This document shows, one piece after another, positions 48,131 to 61,858 of a stretch of DNA of 64,000 bases. Location of the stretch: positions 171,584,274 through 171,648,273 of the forward strand of contig NC_067282.1 of assembly GCF_020740795.1 (NCBI RefSeq), written 5' to 3'. The position numbers and the translations under genes are program-made. The stretch comes from Apus apus (Eukaryota; Chordata; Aves; Apodiformes; Apodidae). Position 1 is the first letter of the stretch; each line of letters opens with the position of its first letter. Under the pieces are notes generated by a model that worked only from the letters and a program-made list of their open reading frames with translations, did not search any database and was not told the DNA's origin.

Positions 48131-49959
48131 ACCTAGATGCTGTAAGTCTATCAAGCCTTATTTTTAACCTATTTTAATCCAAGCAGGTTCAAATGCTTTT
48201 TTAGCATTTTAGCAAAAAAGTCCCCCACTAGCCTCCTCCTTTGCCTGCAGCCAGGGGCCAGGAGGATGTAGGGGCTAAGGCATAGCACTGAGCAGCCTGT
48301 GGTTTAGTTTTGCATCTTCAGTCACCAGAGGTCAGAATAAGCTAGACACTTCATAAATCTTGCTCATGGTGCAAAACTCACCTCTTCCAGTCCAGATTTC
48401 ACATAAGAATATTTTCTGAAGCCACCCAGGTAATGTGCATACACAGTAAGCCTAATATATCCATTGATAAACAGTTTAAAATTGCTGAGGGCAACTGCTT
48501 CTTTCCCATTAGCAAGGAATGCAAAACTAATTAAATACCACTAATCCAGAAACCCCAGCTCCGTGTTACAGGGTATGGGAAAGTGACTGATAATTTACTC
48601 ACATCATCCAAACAATATTATTCAGGCCAGATGATAAGCCATACTTTTGAAGCTGTCTTGACTCAAAAAAGAAGCAGATCCCGAATGTATTTTTTCCTCT
48701 TAGTGGCCCGTTTAAACAAAAGGTGGAAGATTTCAGTTTAGCCGTTAGAGGTCAGTAAATCCCAGGTTATTCATCGGTTTGTTTAATTCAGTTATTGAAA
48801 AAAACCCCACAGAAACAAGGGAAAGACAAAAATAATTACTGCATTTCTGAAGATTCTGGGTCCTGGAATAGAAGCTTTAAGAGTAAAACTGTAGTTCTTA
48901 GCTGAAAATGAGCAGAGGTGAAAATTAGTCCTTCACAATTTTTTTGTGTTCTCTTTGTAAGCCTTATTTCTGACCAAGAAGTCAAACAGATGACTGGCTA
49001 ATGCAAGATGCAGAGTCAATCCAGGGAGCAGGGGGCTGGAGCTACAGGACACTTCTCATACATGGATGTGTAACCACTACACTGTGCTGCAGAGTTACAT
49101 GCTTATATGCTGCTGTTCTTCCAGCCCAGGGATTCTTCAAATCTGCTCAGCAGCACCCCAGCTGCACTGAAAAAGGTGTATTTCTTTAAATACTGTCTTC
49201 CTCATGCATACTGGGGGACAAGAGAGTTACATTACTCCTCATATACTACTGCCACTAAAAAGAAATTGTCAGAATCTACCTAAGGTAGCTACACAGGATT
49301 TAATCACGTCTGATCCTAATCAATGCAATTTAAATAATAGATCTATTGACCAGCTAAAACTAAGCTTGTTTTCTAACCCCTGCCAGGAAAAAACTTGGTC
49401 TAATTTCTCTTCTAAACATTCTCCCCACAATGTTTTTCTCCTGTCTAATTGTCTGTCAGCCTATCTGAAGCTAACTTGATGTATGGTGCCTCTAATGTTT
49501 CTCCAAATTTGCTAAACAGCTCTTCGTATCTTGTGTTATTGAGTGCCCAGAGCCAGCCCCTCACTGGCCTTGCAGAGGGTGCTAAGCTGCAGCTTGGAGG
49601 CAATCCCCCTGCTCCATGCAGACACATCCCTCTCAACCGTATGTCTTGTTGTGCCAGGCTGCCATGTTACCTGGTATGAACCTTAACCTTGATGCCCCAC
49701 TCCCCAAATGTTGTAACAGAGGGAATGCAGGCACCATTCTGGTGAAGTGCATCCCCTGATGTGCTCACTCACTCTCATTGTGAGAACATGCCAGAAAAAG
49801 AGACAGATACAGGTCTCTTCATCAGTAACAGGAAGACTATTAGGTTGTCCCTGTGAAAAGCACAAAAGCCAACCTGAAAGGAATATCCTCAGTGAAAAAG
49901 TGTTTATAACACTGTATAAAGCCTGCAGTCCTGTGCTAGACAGTCTGACTTATGGTTAA
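48131..49959. other. Intergenic DNA, no gene recognised
   Basis: About 1.8 kb of AT-rich sequence with frames of at most about 90 codons, overlapping on both strands. Nothing identifiable. Confidence 0.5.
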
Positions 49960-50330
49960 GGAAGACCACCCAAAAATGAATGCAAACAGAAAGGGACATT
50001 GTGATGATCAAAAGAAAAGCAAAGAAGCTGAAACAGCACAGCTTGTCTAACCTGGAAAAATAAAGGCTGAGGATAGTTATGACAGCTGACTATAAATACT
50101 TGGCACAGAAACAGATGGGTATAAATTGCCTGTAAATAAAATTTAGACTGGAACCCAGTAAAAGATTTCCAGATCTCTCAAATAACTCCATTTCTCATGG
50201 GCAAAAAGTGATTAATTTAAATGTAGATCTTTGTTATTAAATAAATGACAAGGCATGATTGCTCATGGCAGAAGGGGACTGGAATTGGTGATCCAGCAGG
50301 CCTGTAAGATTATTAGCTTGCTCTTTAGAA
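49960..50330 (+). mobile_element. Ancient CR1/L3-like LINE 3' remnant
   Basis: A strongly decayed sense-orientation LINE tail. AGCTGAAACAGCACAGCTTG and TCTAACCTGGAAAAATAAAG, followed by GGCTGAGGATAGTTATGACA, GCTGACTATAAATACTTGGC and a later GGACTGGAATTGGTGATCCAG, follow the order of CR1-group ORF2 ends and tails: a [12 protein letters not shown] block, a YKYL-like block, then the G-rich GGACTxGATGATCC block. The sequence differs much more from the avian CR1 copies in this window than they do from one another. It therefore looks like an older amniote LINE of the CR1/L3 clade. Boundaries are approximate. Confidence 0.55.
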
Positions 50331-53300
50331 CTTTAAAAGTGCTTTACAAATAGGTCTTCAAAGAATAGCTCCATGAGGTCCAGTTCTGCCATGTGTGCTC
50401 GCAGGGCATTTCTTGGGAATCCCTCAGTGATTAAATCAAGGCTTCTAGCCAGTGACTGGCAGGTGATTGCCAAGGCCTGCATGCAAGACAATATGAGCTA
50501 ACAGCTTGTGGGCCATGCGAGCTTTATGTTAACAAGGAACATGGACCTTGGATGGGTGAAGAACTCCCTTTACTTATGACTCTCAGATATTTGCATTGAA
50601 AACTGTGTTCCTAGGATGGAAAGGTAAAAAAAATTGTTAGTCTTCTCCAAACTCCCAAAGCAGATAGGTAGAGTAAGGTTTCTGCTGAGCCTATGCTCAG
50701 CACAGAAGGGAAAGACACTGAGGATATGTTCAGTGTGTTTTCAAAAGCTTCTTCTTTTATTCTGAAAAAAATAAAGCTGAAGCACTAAAAGGAACTGAAT
50801 CCTATGGTTGGGGATTGGAACTGGGTCTCGTGAGTCAGCCCTGTGGCATCTAAAAATAATCTTCTGCCTGGAAACAAAATGTGTGTCAGCAAGGAGTTCT
50901 TCCTTATGAGGAGAGGCTGGGCTATGCCACTCTGTTGGTGACTGTGATGTTGGTGTGATGAGGAAAGACTTTGCCATCACCTCTGGGAAAGACAAAATCA
51001 GCAGGAAAGTAAAAATGGAGGTTAGGGGCTTCTAGAGCCCTGCAATGCCAGGTTGTGAAAAGATTAAAGAATGAGGTTGACGATCTCACAGAGAAACTGT
51101 GCAGTCCCTCTTCCTCAAAGACAAGAAGCTAAGAAATTTTGTGCTTCACCTTCATGCTTTTCTCCCCAGGTTCAGGAACAGTCTGATTTATGCAAGTCAT
51201 GAGCATTCAGGAACTTTCTAGAATTTCAGTGAAGGGTCGATTTTTTATTTTTTTTTAAATAATGTATCATTCTGTATTAATAGAGGAGAATGCCACAAGA
51301 GTGTAAAAATAATAAACAGCTTGGTGTGTGTGACATTTTAATAATTCTCTTCCTAAGTATTGTAGCCCTTATCATCATCTTAACTCAGTGACAAATGATT
51401 TGATCCTTCATTTTCTCTAATCAAGAAATCTGGAACTAAATCATTTTACTTAATGGGAACAGCAGAGTCCCTTGAATAATACAGATTCAGAATTCAAGTA
51501 AGACGTGACTTGTGAGCAATGTGCTATCTGGGTCAAACTGTGGGCAACATATAGGAAGAGTAGAGACTAGGATGGGAAAGAAAAATAACTAGTGACAGAA
51601 GCAAAATTTTTGTCACTTTCAGTATAGAATATAGCACATCACATTAAAAAGCTAGAAAGTAAACACACCATCAGCTCTGTTTTCACCACTTAGAGTAGAT
51701 ATTTTAAGAAACCATCATCTAAGTTGGAAGTTGCAATGTGGCTAATAAGGAACACTGGATGAGATAACAAAAACCCATGATATGAACTGATGACTACAGC
51801 TAAAAGCTGCTATTTAAACATTTTTTTTAATTGATGTAAGAGCTATCATGTGCTCTTCATGCTGCAGTATCCACCATGAAGGTCATATCTGAAACAATGC
51901 ATATTGATCTGAGCCTGTGTAAGAGAGACATTGTAGATGCAGAGCAGCGATTTGATCCCTTCACTGCACTCTCATGCACTGAGACTCCATGTATGGGCAC
52001 AAGACAAATTACTTGTGACATTTCTCTGCAAACTGCCCAGCCCTTGTCCCAGAGCTCTGACATGAGGTGGGCTGGCAGCCCTCCAGGAAGAAACTTCTGC
52101 TGGGGGTGTGCAGCAGGCACTGGTTCCCCAGGCATTGCTTGTGTCCAGCTTTCACTGTGCTGGGGCATAAGATGTCCCACAATACAGTGTAAAGCGATGT
52201 GAGCAGTCCTCAGCAACACAAGCTGAAAGCTACTATTCATACCAGCCTTCCTATTGATTTAAAAGCAATTATTTGCCTGAGTAAGCCCTGCTCATCTGAG
52301 AAAGAGGTTACAAAGTCATGGCCAGAGGCTTCTGAAAGTTCCTGTCAGTCCCAGATGTGTGTGTTCTGAGACTAGCACTCTACTTCCATGAGGTGCTTAC
52401 AGTCCTGAGTCTTTAACCGAGTATTTGGTGTCCTTCAATTTTCTACATGGCTATAGCATTCCTTGGTGTCTTTTAGAAAGATGTGGGATGTGACAAAGTT
52501 TGGCAAGCTTTCTAGGTGGTTTTGAAGTACATAACCCTGCCAACGGTCTTTGCTACGAACCAGCCCTTGACATGGTCTCCCAAATCCAGCTTGGACTGAA
52601 GGGCTGAGGAGAAAACAGCTCTGTGTCCAGCTTGGCAGCAGTTGCCCAAAGAAGAACCAGCCCTTTTCCAGAGCATTAGAAGGGGATTGTGGGCTGAGAG
52701 GATTCCCCACTTCTGGGCTCTCTGACCTGTATCATTTATTAGGACTGCTTGAATGTAGAAGTGGAGAAGAGAGCAACAGTCTGGGTACACTGAGAGTGGG
52801 TTGGCTAAAGAGGCAGCCCAAGAACCGTCAGTAATCACTGCAGCTTTCTCAAACAGACATGTCCAAGTTGCACCCAGCTCCATTCTGGCCAAATTTTAAT
52901 CTGGCTGCACCACATCTGGACTGCAACTGGCCAGCACTTTGTCCATCCCTTACTGCCTACAGACTGGAAAGGGCAAAAGTAAACATTTTGCTCCAAGCAA
53001 TTACTCAGCTGTGGAGAGGCTGAGTGACTCAGTGGACTAAGATTATGCAGGCAATAAAAATTAATTCAATGCAGCTTTAGATTTAGTACATAATTTTTGG
53101 TCAGCCATTTATTCTTTCCCACTCTCACTTATGTATAATACTGCACTGGTAGGACCCAGTTCAGGGCATACTCTGATATCCTCTGGAGCTGTAAAAGTAA
53201 TATAACTGCTGAGCATCACTTGTGTCATGTCAGTTATATACCTTAGGGGCTTAAATGGTAGTGCTCACAGACCCTTAGTAATAGGAGTGTTACAGGCATT

Positions 53301-56300
53301 AGCACATCTATAATTACAGGTAAATCTCCTCTTTCTGTTTATTTTGTCTTCGAGTGGATCACCAAAATCAGCCTCTACCTTCACACACATTAAATAACCT
53401 GTCCTGAATGTTAAGAATTTGTGGCTTTCTGTCGCACAAATCTCTGACAGAGCTTGCAGATGACATGAGTTAAGCATGATCTAATTTGCTTTCTTTCTGT
53501 TTCTTTTCAGGGGTACATTTTTGTATGCTGAAATTATGAAGCCACATTCTCATGTTAGCCAGTTTTTCTTTTCTTTCATATGTTTGGTATGTTGGGCGCC
53601 ATTCACATTTAATGAAAATCTTCACAGCTTTCTCAGCTACTGTTCTTCATGTAGCTAGTACTGAAATATGAAGAATGTGTAATACTTGAGCCTCACCATT
53701 TATTTTTTAAAAATGCTGGTTGTCAAAGAGCAAGATGGAAAATTCTGTAGGATCAATGTCTTGGGTGATACTTATAAAGACAAGGGTTATGTGGTTCTCC
53801 AGCACCTTTTTTCCAGCTGCTGTAACTGAGATGCTGATTTCTATCTCCACACCACAGATAACGAAAGAGGACAGAAGAAACGGTCTTGACAGAAACAGAA
53901 TAGCAGAGCAATAATGACAAAATCACTTAGGAGTTATTTATACTCTAGATACATTTGAGAACTCCATTAAAACTCATTCTGTTGGAATGCTTGGGGATTT
54001 GCTAAGCATTAAATGAGTGGAGATAAGAAGTTTGTGGCTGATGCAAGGAAAATACTTGCTGTTCTCACAGATTAATTGCAGTCCTACCACCACAGGTCAT
54101 AAAAAAGCAACCAATATGTAATCACAATCACAAAGTTCTTGTACTCCATTTGAAGTTTTTGGGGAAAAAAAGAAATTCTTGACATTAAGTGAAAATGAAG
54201 TATTTGATGTGAGATTTTGCATTTAGGAGTGGACCTTGAGTGGTGTTCTAGCAAAACCAGACCAAAGAAAAACCAGCTCTGATAAATAACTGCTGACAGA
54301 CATTTGTCTCATCTGTTCTTCATAATGTCCATAAATAAATATACTCCACTCTTCAAATATAAACCTAGATTTGTTTTCCACGAAGAGAAACTTAACAGTC
54401 TGGACCCACAGAACACGAACTTTAATCAGAAAAGTTTCCTGTCAGTGATTGGTGCTCTGCCTACATCAATGAAGAAACTGACTGCATTCAAGAAACTTAC
54501 CAACACCACAAACCCAAATATTGTCCCTCCTAGCACTGGAAAGCCTCTTGACCAAAGTAGTTAATGCATAATCCAGATGCTAATTATGATCTAGAAACCT
54601 ACACCAAATTGAGACCTATATTAAATGGAAACCCAAAGCAGATATTCCAGGTATTTAGACTCTGCTCCTCTTCCCAGTATTCTCTTTGTTACCAACTCAA
54701 AACATTTTTCCTCCTTTTGCTTTGCTTATGACAGCCTCTTCCTCTACTACTTCCCTACTTAACTCACTCACATTGATAAACCTCTCCTTCTTCAAGGTCC
54801 CTTCCCTATTGTAGCCCACCTAAATTATATTTCTAGATCAGATTTTGTGAAAGGCAGCTGAACACTGTGAGGGATATTCTAATATACTCAGGTCCTCCTT
54901 CCGTATCTCAGAAACTCTTCTGCCCATGCAGATCACGGAGAGGAGTAACAGATAGATACATCCCTCTGGATATGGCAGTCCCTGTGACAGACAAAGAAAC
55001 TGCTTGTTCATTTTATAACTTCTACCAACACAGTCTGTTTCCTCCTGCTGTGACAGTGATGTTGCAGTCGCTGCCATATGCCAGTGGACCCCCAAGTCCC
55101 CTGACAGACAACTGATAGACCAGCTTCACTATGTTTTTGTAGAAGGAGCAGTCTGCCTGGTGTCCGTGAGAAGGAGTTGCTGTGATGGACTTAATTCTCA
55201 CAGGCAGAGGAGAACAAACACATGTGGGACTGCAGAAACCCTCATTCACAGACCATGTTCTTGCTTTCTGAAGGAACAGGTGTCAATAGCCATTTTCTTA
55301 TGTTTTTTTGCCTTTAGGATGTGGGAAAACTCACCCAGAAGGCCTAAAGCAGTCCACTGGTGTTGCTGGTTGAGGAACGCAAAGCATCTGAGCCCTGGCA
55401 TCCAGTATGCTGCTCTTCCTTATCTCCTTCTTTAGGAGGTTACCCACACTAGGAGATCGTATCTAAAATCTGGCACACATATTGCAAGTCCTTATCATGC
55501 ATTAATCCCTTGATTCTTTTTCTAGACATCAAGGCATAAGACAGTTCCTCCTCTTTCCTAAGATTCATACTGGGATGGAGAAAATTAAGCATTTTCTCCT
55601 GACATGTTAAGTGTTACAGCTGACTCACAAGTGTTCCTGCTTCTCCAAGACTGTGGCTGCTCTGTCCCACTTAAGCCTTGCAAATACATCATGGTTTAGA
55701 AATGACCCTCCCTTATATATTTAAGTAACATAATATCCTAATTTTAACATACTCTCCCTTGTGTCATATTTTCGCTACATTTATTTAATTTCTTCCCTTT
55801 TTCACTCCCACAATTTTTGTATCATGAAAGACTTACAAAATCCCTCAGGCAACTTTCAAAATACCAGTCTTACAAAGACTGTTTATTCTGCTGATATAGC
55901 TTTTCCCTAATTTTATTTTTTTCCTCTTCTACCTTCTCTAGACCAATTCTGTTTGAAGAAATGGGAACGTGTTTTCCTCCCCTGACCCTCTTTTAAGACT
56001 TTACAGGTGGCCCCGGACTCACTGCACTCTACAACAACCTTATGGGGAAAGGGCCAGTGATTGCTTTGCTCAGGGCTACCTATGCTTCCCTCCTATACCT
56101 CAATACCCCCTTTCTCCAAGGCTTTCACAGTCCTTCTTTCTTTCTTCTTTACAATGTTTTACCCCTGCTCCCTTGTTCAGTTGACTTGTTTCTGCTTCAA
56201 CCTGCCTCGGGCCCCACACACCTCTTCCCTCTCTGCTCTCTCCATTAGCACTTTCCTTCCCCCAATAGCACAAAGAGAAGTTCTCCCATTCCCAGCTCTT

Positions 56301-57655
56301 TTCATCCTTTCAGCTGCCCAAGCATTCCTGAGTTTGGGCAGAGCCCAGGAAGACAGTGACTGCAGTTACGTCCCTGATGAAGACCTTGCAGAAAGCACCA
56401 GTGTCCTGGGCCTGCTCACCAGAGACCCCGCTGACTTCTGTTTATTACTGTTGGCCTTTGGCCAGCTCAGCCCAGCCCCTGGACTCACTGGCAGGGCTTG
56501 TTCTGGTTGCTCCAGCTGGATGAAGGATCCCCACGAGGAAATCCTGGGGACTGGAGGAGCAGTGTGCCTGCCTGTCTGTTCGCACATGTGTCCACTGCTA
56601 TCCGGCAGCAGCCCTGGCTCCTTGTGCAGGCTCCCACATCCCTTTTATTGCTAAATTTCCATTTTCCTACCACCCTGAAGGGGCCTCTGGCTCCTGTGTA
56701 TCCAGCTGGAGCTCACCGGAGACTCCTTCAGCATTCCTCCATGTTTCCTCACCAGTTCAGGGGGGAGAGTAGCACTTGCTGAATGGCCCTTTCACTCCCT
56801 GGTAGACACGTGAACTGCACAGCAAACACCAAGGGCTCCTCTGCAGAGCCTGCTCAGGCACGAGCACCTGAGTCAGCAGAGAGAGACTAAAGACAGCATT
56901 GCTTCTGCTTGGGACTCAGTGGGCACCACTGGCCACACGCTAGGTCAGCAGGGCAGACTGTGCAGGCAAGCCCTGTGCTGTGAGGAGGCCATCATCCCTG
57001 GAGCTCCCTGCAGACCTGGCAGCAAATTAACCAGCAGCAATGGCCTCTGAAAGGAGCCTTGCACTTCTCCTTCAGCTCCAGGTGAGGAGCTGCATCGTTT
57101 CCAAAGGCGATGTTATGTGTACTCATCTGGAGGTTGTGTAAATAAATCATTTCAAGGAGTTCACTGGGTTTTCTGAGTAGCTTCAGCTTCTTCCCACTGA
57201 ACCTTGGGCAAGGCAGCAATCAGCTCCCCTCGATGTGGCCACTGTGCTTCCTGTGCTGCTCCAGCCCGGGCAAAGCTGAGCTGCCCAGAAAAACTGTTCA
57301 TGGGACCAGGGGTTTCAATCATTTGTACACATTAACTGGGGCACATCTGTACCTTGCTGTATACAGGATCTTTCTGTGTATGTAAGGAATTAGGAGCCCT
57401 AAAAAGGCTGGGGGTAATTTTCAGTCTTTCTCAACAAAAATGTCCATTATAGGCCTTTAATTGCATTTTCTATTGGCACCACTGTTGGTGGCCCTGGTAG
57501 CTGGGCTCTTCCCCTGCTATTGGTCTCCAGAAGCAATATTACCTTGCATTTTAAAAAGTGCTTTGGGAAGTCCCCAACATGTGAAAACAGCTGAATGTAG
57601 CAACAACACCAGTATACTGGGTACAGTATCCCAGACTGTACAAAAAGTGGCATTA
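50331..57655. other. Long intergenic region, no gene recognised
   Basis: About 7.3 kb. A pyrimidine-rich, GC-richer block at about 55900-56960 contains a 197-codon plus-strand frame (56061-56654), which is overlapped by minus-strand frames and shows no domain or splice context. The remainder is AT-rich with short frames. No RNA gene, LTR or LINE was recognised. Confidence 0.5.
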
Positions 57656-58735
57656 TCACAGAATCACAGAATCCTAGGGGTTGGAAGGGACCTCAAAAGA
57701 TCATCTAGTCCAACCCCCCTGCCAAAGCAGGATCACCTAGAGCAGATCACACAGGAACTTGTCCAGGTGGGTTTTGAATGTCTCCAGAGAAGGAGACTTC
57801 ACAACCTCTCTGGGCAGCCTGTTCCAGTGCTCTGTCACTCTCACAGTAAACAAGTTTTTTTTCTGATGTTTATGTGGAACCTCCTATGCTCCAGTTTGCA
57901 CCCATTGCCCCTTGTCCTGTCACTGGATGTCACTGAAAAAAGCTTGGCTCCGTCCTCCTGACATTCACCCTTAACATATTTGTAAGCATTGATGAGGTCA
58001 CCCCTCAGTCTCCTCTTCTCCAAGATGAAGAGACCCAGCTCTCTCAGCCTTTCCTCACAAGGGAGATGTTCCACTCCCTTAACCATTTTTGTGGCTCTGT
58101 GCTGGACTCTTTCAAGCTGTTCCCTGTCCTTCCTGAACTGTGGGGCCCAGAACTGGACACAATATTCCAGATGTAGCCTCACCAAGGCAGAATAGAGAGG
58201 GAGGAGAACCTCCCTTAACCTACTAACTACACCCTTTCTAATACACCCCAGGATGCCATTGGCCTTCTTGGCTACAAGGGCACATTGCTGGCTCATGGTC
58301 ATCCTTCTGTCCACCAAGACCCCCAGGTCCCTTTCTCCTACACTGCTCTCCAGCAGGTCAGCCCCCAACCTGTACTGGTACATGGGGTTGTTCTTCCCCA
58401 GATGCAGGACTCTACACTTGCCCTTGTTGAATTTCATCAAGTTTCTCTCCGCCCAACTCTCCAGCCTGTCTAGGTCTCTCTGAATGACAGCACAGCCTTC
58501 TGGTGTGTCAGCCACTCCTCCCAGTTTAGTGTCATCAGCAAACTTGCTGAGGGCACACTGTTCCCTCATCCAGGTCATTGATGAAAATACTGAACAGTAC
58601 CGATCCTAGTACTGACCCTGAGGGACTCCACTAGTCACACACCTCCAACTAGATTCTGTCCCATCGACCACATCTCTCTGACTTCTTCCTTTCAACCAGT
58701 TACCTGTCTATTCTGACAAGTGAAGTCTTGAGGAA
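57656..58735 (-). mobile_element. CR1 LINE, longest and best-preserved copy, minus strand
   Basis: A 1.08 kb 5'-truncated CR1. The plus strand starts TCACAGAATCACAGAATCC and continues with GGGGTTGGAAGGGACC. It runs through the whole ORF2 C-terminal third to the CR1 segment that encodes sequence upstream of the reverse-transcriptase active site (about 58590-58735). Minus-strand translation gives FINDLDEG, then [11 protein letters not shown] with the FADD catalytic motif. The linking region follows, then the C-terminal blocks and tail. Two single-base frame changes break the coding frame (near 58560 and at a T8 run, 57855-57862). It is the least decayed copy here and therefore probably the youngest. 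Confidence 0.95.
57841..58578 (-). pseudogene. CR1 ORF2 reverse-transcriptase fragment, 245 codons open
   Basis: The open frame begins at an accidental ATG just after a frame change. It carries the reverse-transcriptase FADD catalytic box at residues 13-16 (58531-58542) in the context [11 protein letters not shown]. The [15 protein letters not shown] and [14 protein letters not shown] blocks, the [13 protein letters not shown] block and the [19 protein letters not shown] block follow. In intact elements ORF2 supplies endonuclease and reverse transcriptase for target-primed retrotransposition. Here the endonuclease and most of the polymerase domain are missing through 5' truncation. The C-terminus is lost to an extra base in an A8 run on the coding strand. 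Not functional. Confidence 0.93.
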
Positions 58736-61700
58736 ACATAATCCCTAGTCTGATTGGTGCAGCATTCCACTCTGGAGTTCTACACCTTATACTTTTACAT
58801 CACATAATTTTTCTTAATTTAGCTGAACTTCAAGTTCTGGCAGAAGAAAATAACATTTTAGACATGACCCATCACAAAAGTGGAATGAGGAACTTTGCTT
58901 TCCAAACATGACTGTATTTCTGTACATTTTAGTAAAAATCCCTTTAATTTATAAAACTGAAACAAGGTTGTTCAGTTGCACACCTCACAAGAGATTAGAA
59001 GGTTTTTCAAAGGGGTCTGAGTCTGAAAATTCTTTAGGACTCTTCAGTCCTCTTGCCCAATCACAGATTGTTTGGAGGCTCAAACAAACTGTCAGGGTGA
59101 CTCTTGTTACTAACAGGGATTAAACTAGACAGGAGTAACCCAGGGGTTTAAAGGGTGCTAGATTCACAATTCTCCCAAGGCTGTAAGCAGTAACTCTTTA
59201 TCTTGACTGCAACTTTTCCCTGTTAGTGCAGGTCAGTGGGGGTGCAGGTATGTTCAATGCACACATTAATAGACCAACAGATCCAGATACACAGAGGAAT
59301 AGATTTGAGAGTAAAAGGAATTTTAGAATACTCAAAATACTGCTGCTGTCCCTTCGGAATAAAAACCAAATTAGTAGCTTGATCTTGCTGTCTTCGGGAC
59401 AACAATTACACAGGTAAGAAATTCATGAAGTCAGTGTGACTAATCCTGTGATTAAGGACTGCAGACCAGGTTTGGAACTTAATTTAATGGAAGTAATATG
59501 ATCCTGGTATCAGGTCATGAGGGACAGTATTTCAAGCATGTGGAAGAAGAAATTGTAATTAATTTTCAGTTTGGAGGCATACTTTTTTGTCTAGGTAAGT
59601 CTATTATACATGTGAACTGATTCAACTCTGCAGCCATAAAATAATGATAAACTTTATAAGAAAAGTAAGATCAGCTGAACACAAGGTGCTTTCAGGACAT
59701 CAGAGTGATTTTGAAGCACAAGAGGAAGCATGTAGTTGCTTGCAGAAATTGCAATGACAGAGAGGGGATGCAGTGTCCTTTTTCAGGAGTCACATTTAAA
59801 GGGTAAGATTAGAAGAGCATTATCTTGATGCGGGATTACAGAAAGCCCACTTGCACAGCTGGTGCAACTGGCACTGAAAGGAAGACAATCTGCCCGAGCT
59901 CCAGCTTCTAAGCAGCGATAACATCGTATTGTTTTCAACATACTGTAGGATAGCACTGGGGAAGGGTCTTACTGAATTTTAAAATAATTGCTATATATGT
60001 ACATATATGTGTCTCTGTGTGCTTCTGTCTGTGTGCAACTAACCATTGTCTTTTGCTGTTTCCATTTTCATAAACATCACAAAGAGCTGTTTAATTCAGT
60101 GCAACTTTTTTTAACTTCCTTCAGCTCTTAATTTTGAATATCCTTCTTTCAGCGTGTTTTTCAGGAAGGGAGGGAAGAGGGAGCAGAATAAACATCCATA
60201 GCTAGGTCTTGTTTTCAGAGCAGTTCAGCACATTCCTGCAGGCTGGATATAAGAGGACAAGTGTCTACTGTGTTTTCTCAAAGTTACAGGAAGTCCAGAC
60301 ACTTCAGAGATTATTCATTTTGGGCAGGGCGGCACATTTTGCCCATCCACATAAACTCTGTGGACCCAGAAGAAGATGAGGGTACAGATAGATGAGGCTA
60401 GTGCACTTTTCAGGTGGGATCTGTGAACTGAGCCATTGGACAGCAAAATTTGCCCCTGTGGTTTTACGGGAGCATCATGTGCTACCTACAAGGTTGAGAC
60501 AGAGAGACCTCTGCAAGTTGTTTCTACAGATAGCTTGAAACTGGTAATGAGCTTATAGTCTTTGTCCCTATAGTTACTGTGTTTGCAGGTACCTAACTGC
60601 TCAAATAGAAGTTGTGCCTGTGATTGATTAAACATCTGAAGGCTTGGAGACTCAACAGTCAGGAGATAGATGGACTAAATTTTCACCCTGGCTACCCCAC
60701 AACACCCATCCCTAAATATATATATAGAAAATTTAAACATTTGGAAACTAAGGAACCTGTTTTTGTAGAATTGCCCAAAGTGTTGAAGCATGTCTCTTTT
60801 GAATGGTGGATTTAGAGTGTTTGTTGGTGATATTCTAGAGAATTACTGCACCTTTGTAACAGTGCAGGTCCTCTGTGATGCTGCAATGTCAGTAGCAAGT
60901 CCAAGTGGAGACAGAACTCTTGGCCTGATGCAGAAGGTAACTAATAAACCAGCACTGGCAGAATAAGAGCTGGCAAGACAGTTCAGGCAGAAAACTGCTC
61001 CTCCTTTTGTCATATAAAATGTTTTCCCTTTTCTAGCCCCTTTGGTGTGCACATTATTTTTATTCTGTGCAACCAAATGATAACCTGAAAATACCACTAG
61101 CAATGAGAGCATGTTAGAGCTGGTAGCCTGTCACTGCTCTGCGTCCTTGCAGTCAGTTTGGGCAGCACACATACAGGCTCCCAGCATGCCTATAACCAAT
61201 AAAGGGAGTTAGATGAGATCAGAAGGCTTATTCATAATCACTTATTACTTGGTGCCAACTGGGAGCATAATAAATGCTGCAATGAGGGAGGCCACTGATT
61301 TCTTATTGCATTCAGCGAGTTACTGAGGAATCCAACCAAAAGTCACACTCCAATAACAGCTAATGTCTCTGCTGAGCTCCAAGCTTATTTCATGCTCACA
61401 ATTTTGCTGAAACTAACTGGCTCAAATAATTACCTCATGAATCAGGCCTCCAAGGAGTGGCATTTGACATTCTGTGGGGAAAATATAGCTTTAATTGCTA
61501 ACATTTCCTAATCTAAAATTTCAGATTTAAAGCTGCTGATCCATCCTGGTAAGATACATATTTTCCTTATAAATTATATCTTTGATCTTCAGGTTTTTCC
61601 TGATGCATCTCTGGCTGCAATTAACAGGGGTTACCACTCACTTGCTCTATTTTTTTTCTTCAAGAGCTCCAACTGATTTACCTCTTATGATCTTCTTTTC

Positions 61701-61770
61701 TTTTGAAAATGTAACTTACTGTTTAATTGTTGGTCCACAATAAGCTTCCTCATTATCCATCCATCACTAT

Positions 61771-61858
61771 CTAAAGAAAAAAAAAACAAAAAACAACAGA
61801 AGAAAGCTAAAAAGGAAAAAACAAACAACCACAACAAAACCAAAAAACAAACAAAGGG
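61771..61858 (+). repeat. A/C-rich low-complexity tract
   Basis: A10 passing into CAAAAAACAAC-type and AAACAAACAACC-type units over nearly 90 bases. Simple sequence of unknown origin, possibly a decayed adenine-rich retroposon tail, with no body identified. Confidence 0.8.
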
